A DNA stretch of 64,000 nucleotides from Bedellia somnulentella (lineage: Eukaryota; Arthropoda; Insecta; Lepidoptera; Bedelliidae), in contig OY755175.1 of assembly GCA_963576735.1 (NCBI GenBank), positions 760,401-824,400 on the forward strand. The letters are read 5' to 3'. Shown in pieces: positions 62,483 through 64,000 of this stretch (position 1 is the stretch's first letter; each line of letters starts with the position of its first letter). The notes beneath the pieces are model-generated. The model was not told the DNA's origin. It made no database searches and was given only the letters and a program-made list of their open reading frames with translations. The translations under genes were made by a program, and so were the position numbers.

Positions 62483-64000
62483 CTATGGCACCCCACTGGT
62501 GCACAGGGCCTGCACAAGCTCCCGCCACGCCTTCCTGTCTGCTGCGACTTCCCTGGCCGCACTCCAACTCAGTCCCGCCGCTCGCAGCTCGCTCTCCACG
62601 CTCCGGCGCCAAGTGTGTACGGGACGGCCGCGGGCTCGCTTGCCGTCCGGTGGTTTCCACTCGAATGCGATGCTGGCGTTTGTGGTCCCTCTTCGAAATG
62701 TGTGCCCCATCCACCTCCATTTTCTCAGTGCGATGTCAGTCACAACTGGAGTCTGCTGGCATTGGTTCCACAGGTCCACGTTCCGGATTGTCATTGGCCA
62801 GTAAATGCGGAGGATTGACCTCAGGGACTTGTTGACGAAGACTTGGAGCTTATTCGTCAGCCCCTTTGTCACTCTCCACGTTTCACAGCCAAAGAGCAGA
62901 ACGGATTTCACCACGGATTCGAAGAGGGAGATCTTTACTCGACGGGAAAGGACATTTGACTCCCAGACAGGTCTCAGTTGGGCAAAGGCCGCGTTTGCCT
63001 TCCGTATCCTGCTTTCAACATCCTCGTCTGCACCTCCTTGACACGTAATAACACTACCGAGGTAAACAAACTTACGAGCGGATTCTAGTGGGGTATCTTG
63101 AAGCTTCAATGGTTCTGTCGTTGAAGGATTTATCCGCATGTCGACGGTTTTGCGTTTATTAATTCGCAGGCCCATGACTTCTGCTTGCTTTCTAAGGCTC
63201 TCAAGTTTAGCTTCTAAATGGGCTAGAGTTGGCGAGATTAACACAATGTCGTCCGCGTAGTCCAAGTCTTCTAAGACAGAAGCGCCCCACTTCACACCTC
63301 GAGGTGTTTGGGTGACCGCTCTCATGACGTCGTCCAACAGAATAATGAAGAGAAGCGGCGATAAGAGGCATCCTTGCTTGACGCCCGCAGAGATGCATAT
63401 TGGTGCTCCCAGCTCCTTTTCATGGATCACCCGGCATGTGCTACCTTCGTACAGGGCGCGGATTATCTCAATAATACACTGCGGGATGCCCCTGCGACTA
63501 AGGCTGGACCACAACGCGCCCCAGTTCACGGTGTCGAAGGCTTTTTCGAAATCGACGAATGCCAGCAGTAGTTCCGACTGCCATTCGACACACTGCTCGA
63601 TCAGTATGCGCAAGGTGTTAGTGTGGTCTGTGCAGGAGCGTCCGGAGCGGAAACCGGCTTGTTCTTCCCTCAGCGTCTCAGCTACTGCTGGTGCGATGCG
63701 GTTGAGCAGAATCTTCGCTAAAACTTTTGCGGCGGAAGGTAGTAGTGTAATGCCGCGCCAGTTATCACATCGCGTTAAATCACCCTTCTTAGGAACTTTC
63801 ACCAGAAGGCCTTGTTTCCATTCATCGGGAACTTGTCTAGTCTCCCAAATGCGGGTAAGAAGGGGATACAGCAGTGAAGCAGATGTAGCAGCATCGGCTC
63901 TCAGCATATCCACGTGGACATTGTCGACTCCTGGCGCTTTCCCTGGTTTCAGAGACTTCACTGCTAATAAAGTTTCATCAAATGAGGGAGGTGCTGTCGC
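62483..64000 (-). CDS. LINE RT (RTE-like), running off the window
   Basis: Open from the window edge to a stop at 62483, over 500 codons. Motifs: LKPGKAPGVDNVHVDMLRAD, WRGITLLPSAAKVLAKILLN, EEQAGFRSGRSCTDHTNTLR, FVDFEKAFDTVNWG, GVKQGCLLSPLLFIILLDD, LDYADDIVLISPT, KFVYLGSVITCQGG and a C-terminal WRWMGHTFRRGTTNASIAFE with RARGRPVHTWRRSVESEL. The endonuclease half must lie beyond base 64000. Its 3' UTR is very short and abuts the R1-type gag remnant, as if inserted there. No frameshift in the visible part. Confidence 0.87.
   Translation of the reverse strand, partial: ATAPPSFDETLLAVKSLKPGKAPGVDNVHVDMLRADAATSASLLYPLLTRIWETRQVPDEWKQGLLVKVPKKGDLTRCDNWRGITLLPSAAKVLAKILLNRIAPAVAETLREEQAGFRSGRSCTDHTNTLRILIEQCVEWQSELLLAFVDFEKAFDTVNWGALWSSLSRRGIPQCIIEIIRALYEGSTCRVIHEKELGAPICISAGVKQGCLLSPLLFIILLDDVMRAVTQTPRGVKWGASVLEDLDYADDIVLISPTLAHLEAKLESLRKQAEVMGLRINKRKTVDMRINPSTTEPLKLQDTPLESARKFVYLGSVITCQGGADEDVESRIRKANAAFAQLRPVWESNVLSRRVKISLFESVVKSVLLFGCETWRVTKGLTNKLQVFVNKSLRSILRIYWPMTIRNVDLWNQCQQTPVVTDIALRKWRWMGHTFRRGTTNASIAFEWKPPDGKRARGRPVHTWRRSVESELRAAGLSWSAAREVAADRKAWRELVQALCTSGVP

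Overview
This is eukaryotic nuclear DNA, almost certainly from an insect and most likely a moth or butterfly. Two genes have clean GT-AG introns. The repeats are of lepidopteran type: a Dong/R4-like LINE flanked by (TAA)n, piggyBac-type TTAA termini, R1-clade gag, and many short repeats ending in (TATG)n. I see no bacterial genes, operons, rRNA or CRISPR array.

Two host genes can be reconstructed exon by exon. (1) A SENP1/Ulp1-type SUMO protease lies on the minus strand, 42141 down to 34018. It has seven exons totalling 2082 nt (693 aa) with all phases closing and the His-Asp-Gln-Cys centre present. (2) A Maf/HAM1-like nucleotide pyrophosphatase lies on the plus strand, 49810 to 52708. It has four exons totalling 627 nt (208 aa). 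Their introns are loaded with short retroelements.

The rest is transposon landscape. 1-8.9 kb: SINEs, MITEs and LINE tails, no recognisable gene. 8.9-22.45 kb: a nested structure. TTAA-flanked piggyBac-type termini enclose a Jockey LINE. Its ORF2 is split, in frame, by an LTR element with 4-bp target duplication. One LTR of that element is split by a TA-flanked pogo-type element. The LTR interior carries a LINE 3' end whose (TAA)n tail holds a Dong/R4 LINE. 22.5-27 kb: a nearly intact APE-type LINE with one frameshift, plus fragments of its family. 28-31.1 kb: a composite MITE with 4-bp target duplications containing a segmental duplication, arrays of LINE tails, and two tandem 204-bp Harbinger-like MITEs. 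32-42 kb: the protease gene. 42-49 kb: tRNA-like repeats and a CR1/L2-type LINE interrupted by a 900-bp element with 9-bp target duplication. 49.8-52.7 kb: the Maf gene. 53.8-61.4 kb: an unusual DNA transposon whose large DDE-like protein is split by a Ty3/gypsy element. In that gypsy element the 5' half has been replaced by an unrelated reverse-strand ORF, possibly viral. 61.6-64 kb: a broken R1-clade gag and a further LINE reverse transcriptase running off the window.

The most notable items are the chimeric gypsy element with its unidentified ORF (54499-55815), the orphan DDE-like transposon around it, and a SINE-like family (about 14 copies) whose 3' end matches the 3' end of the resident LINE.
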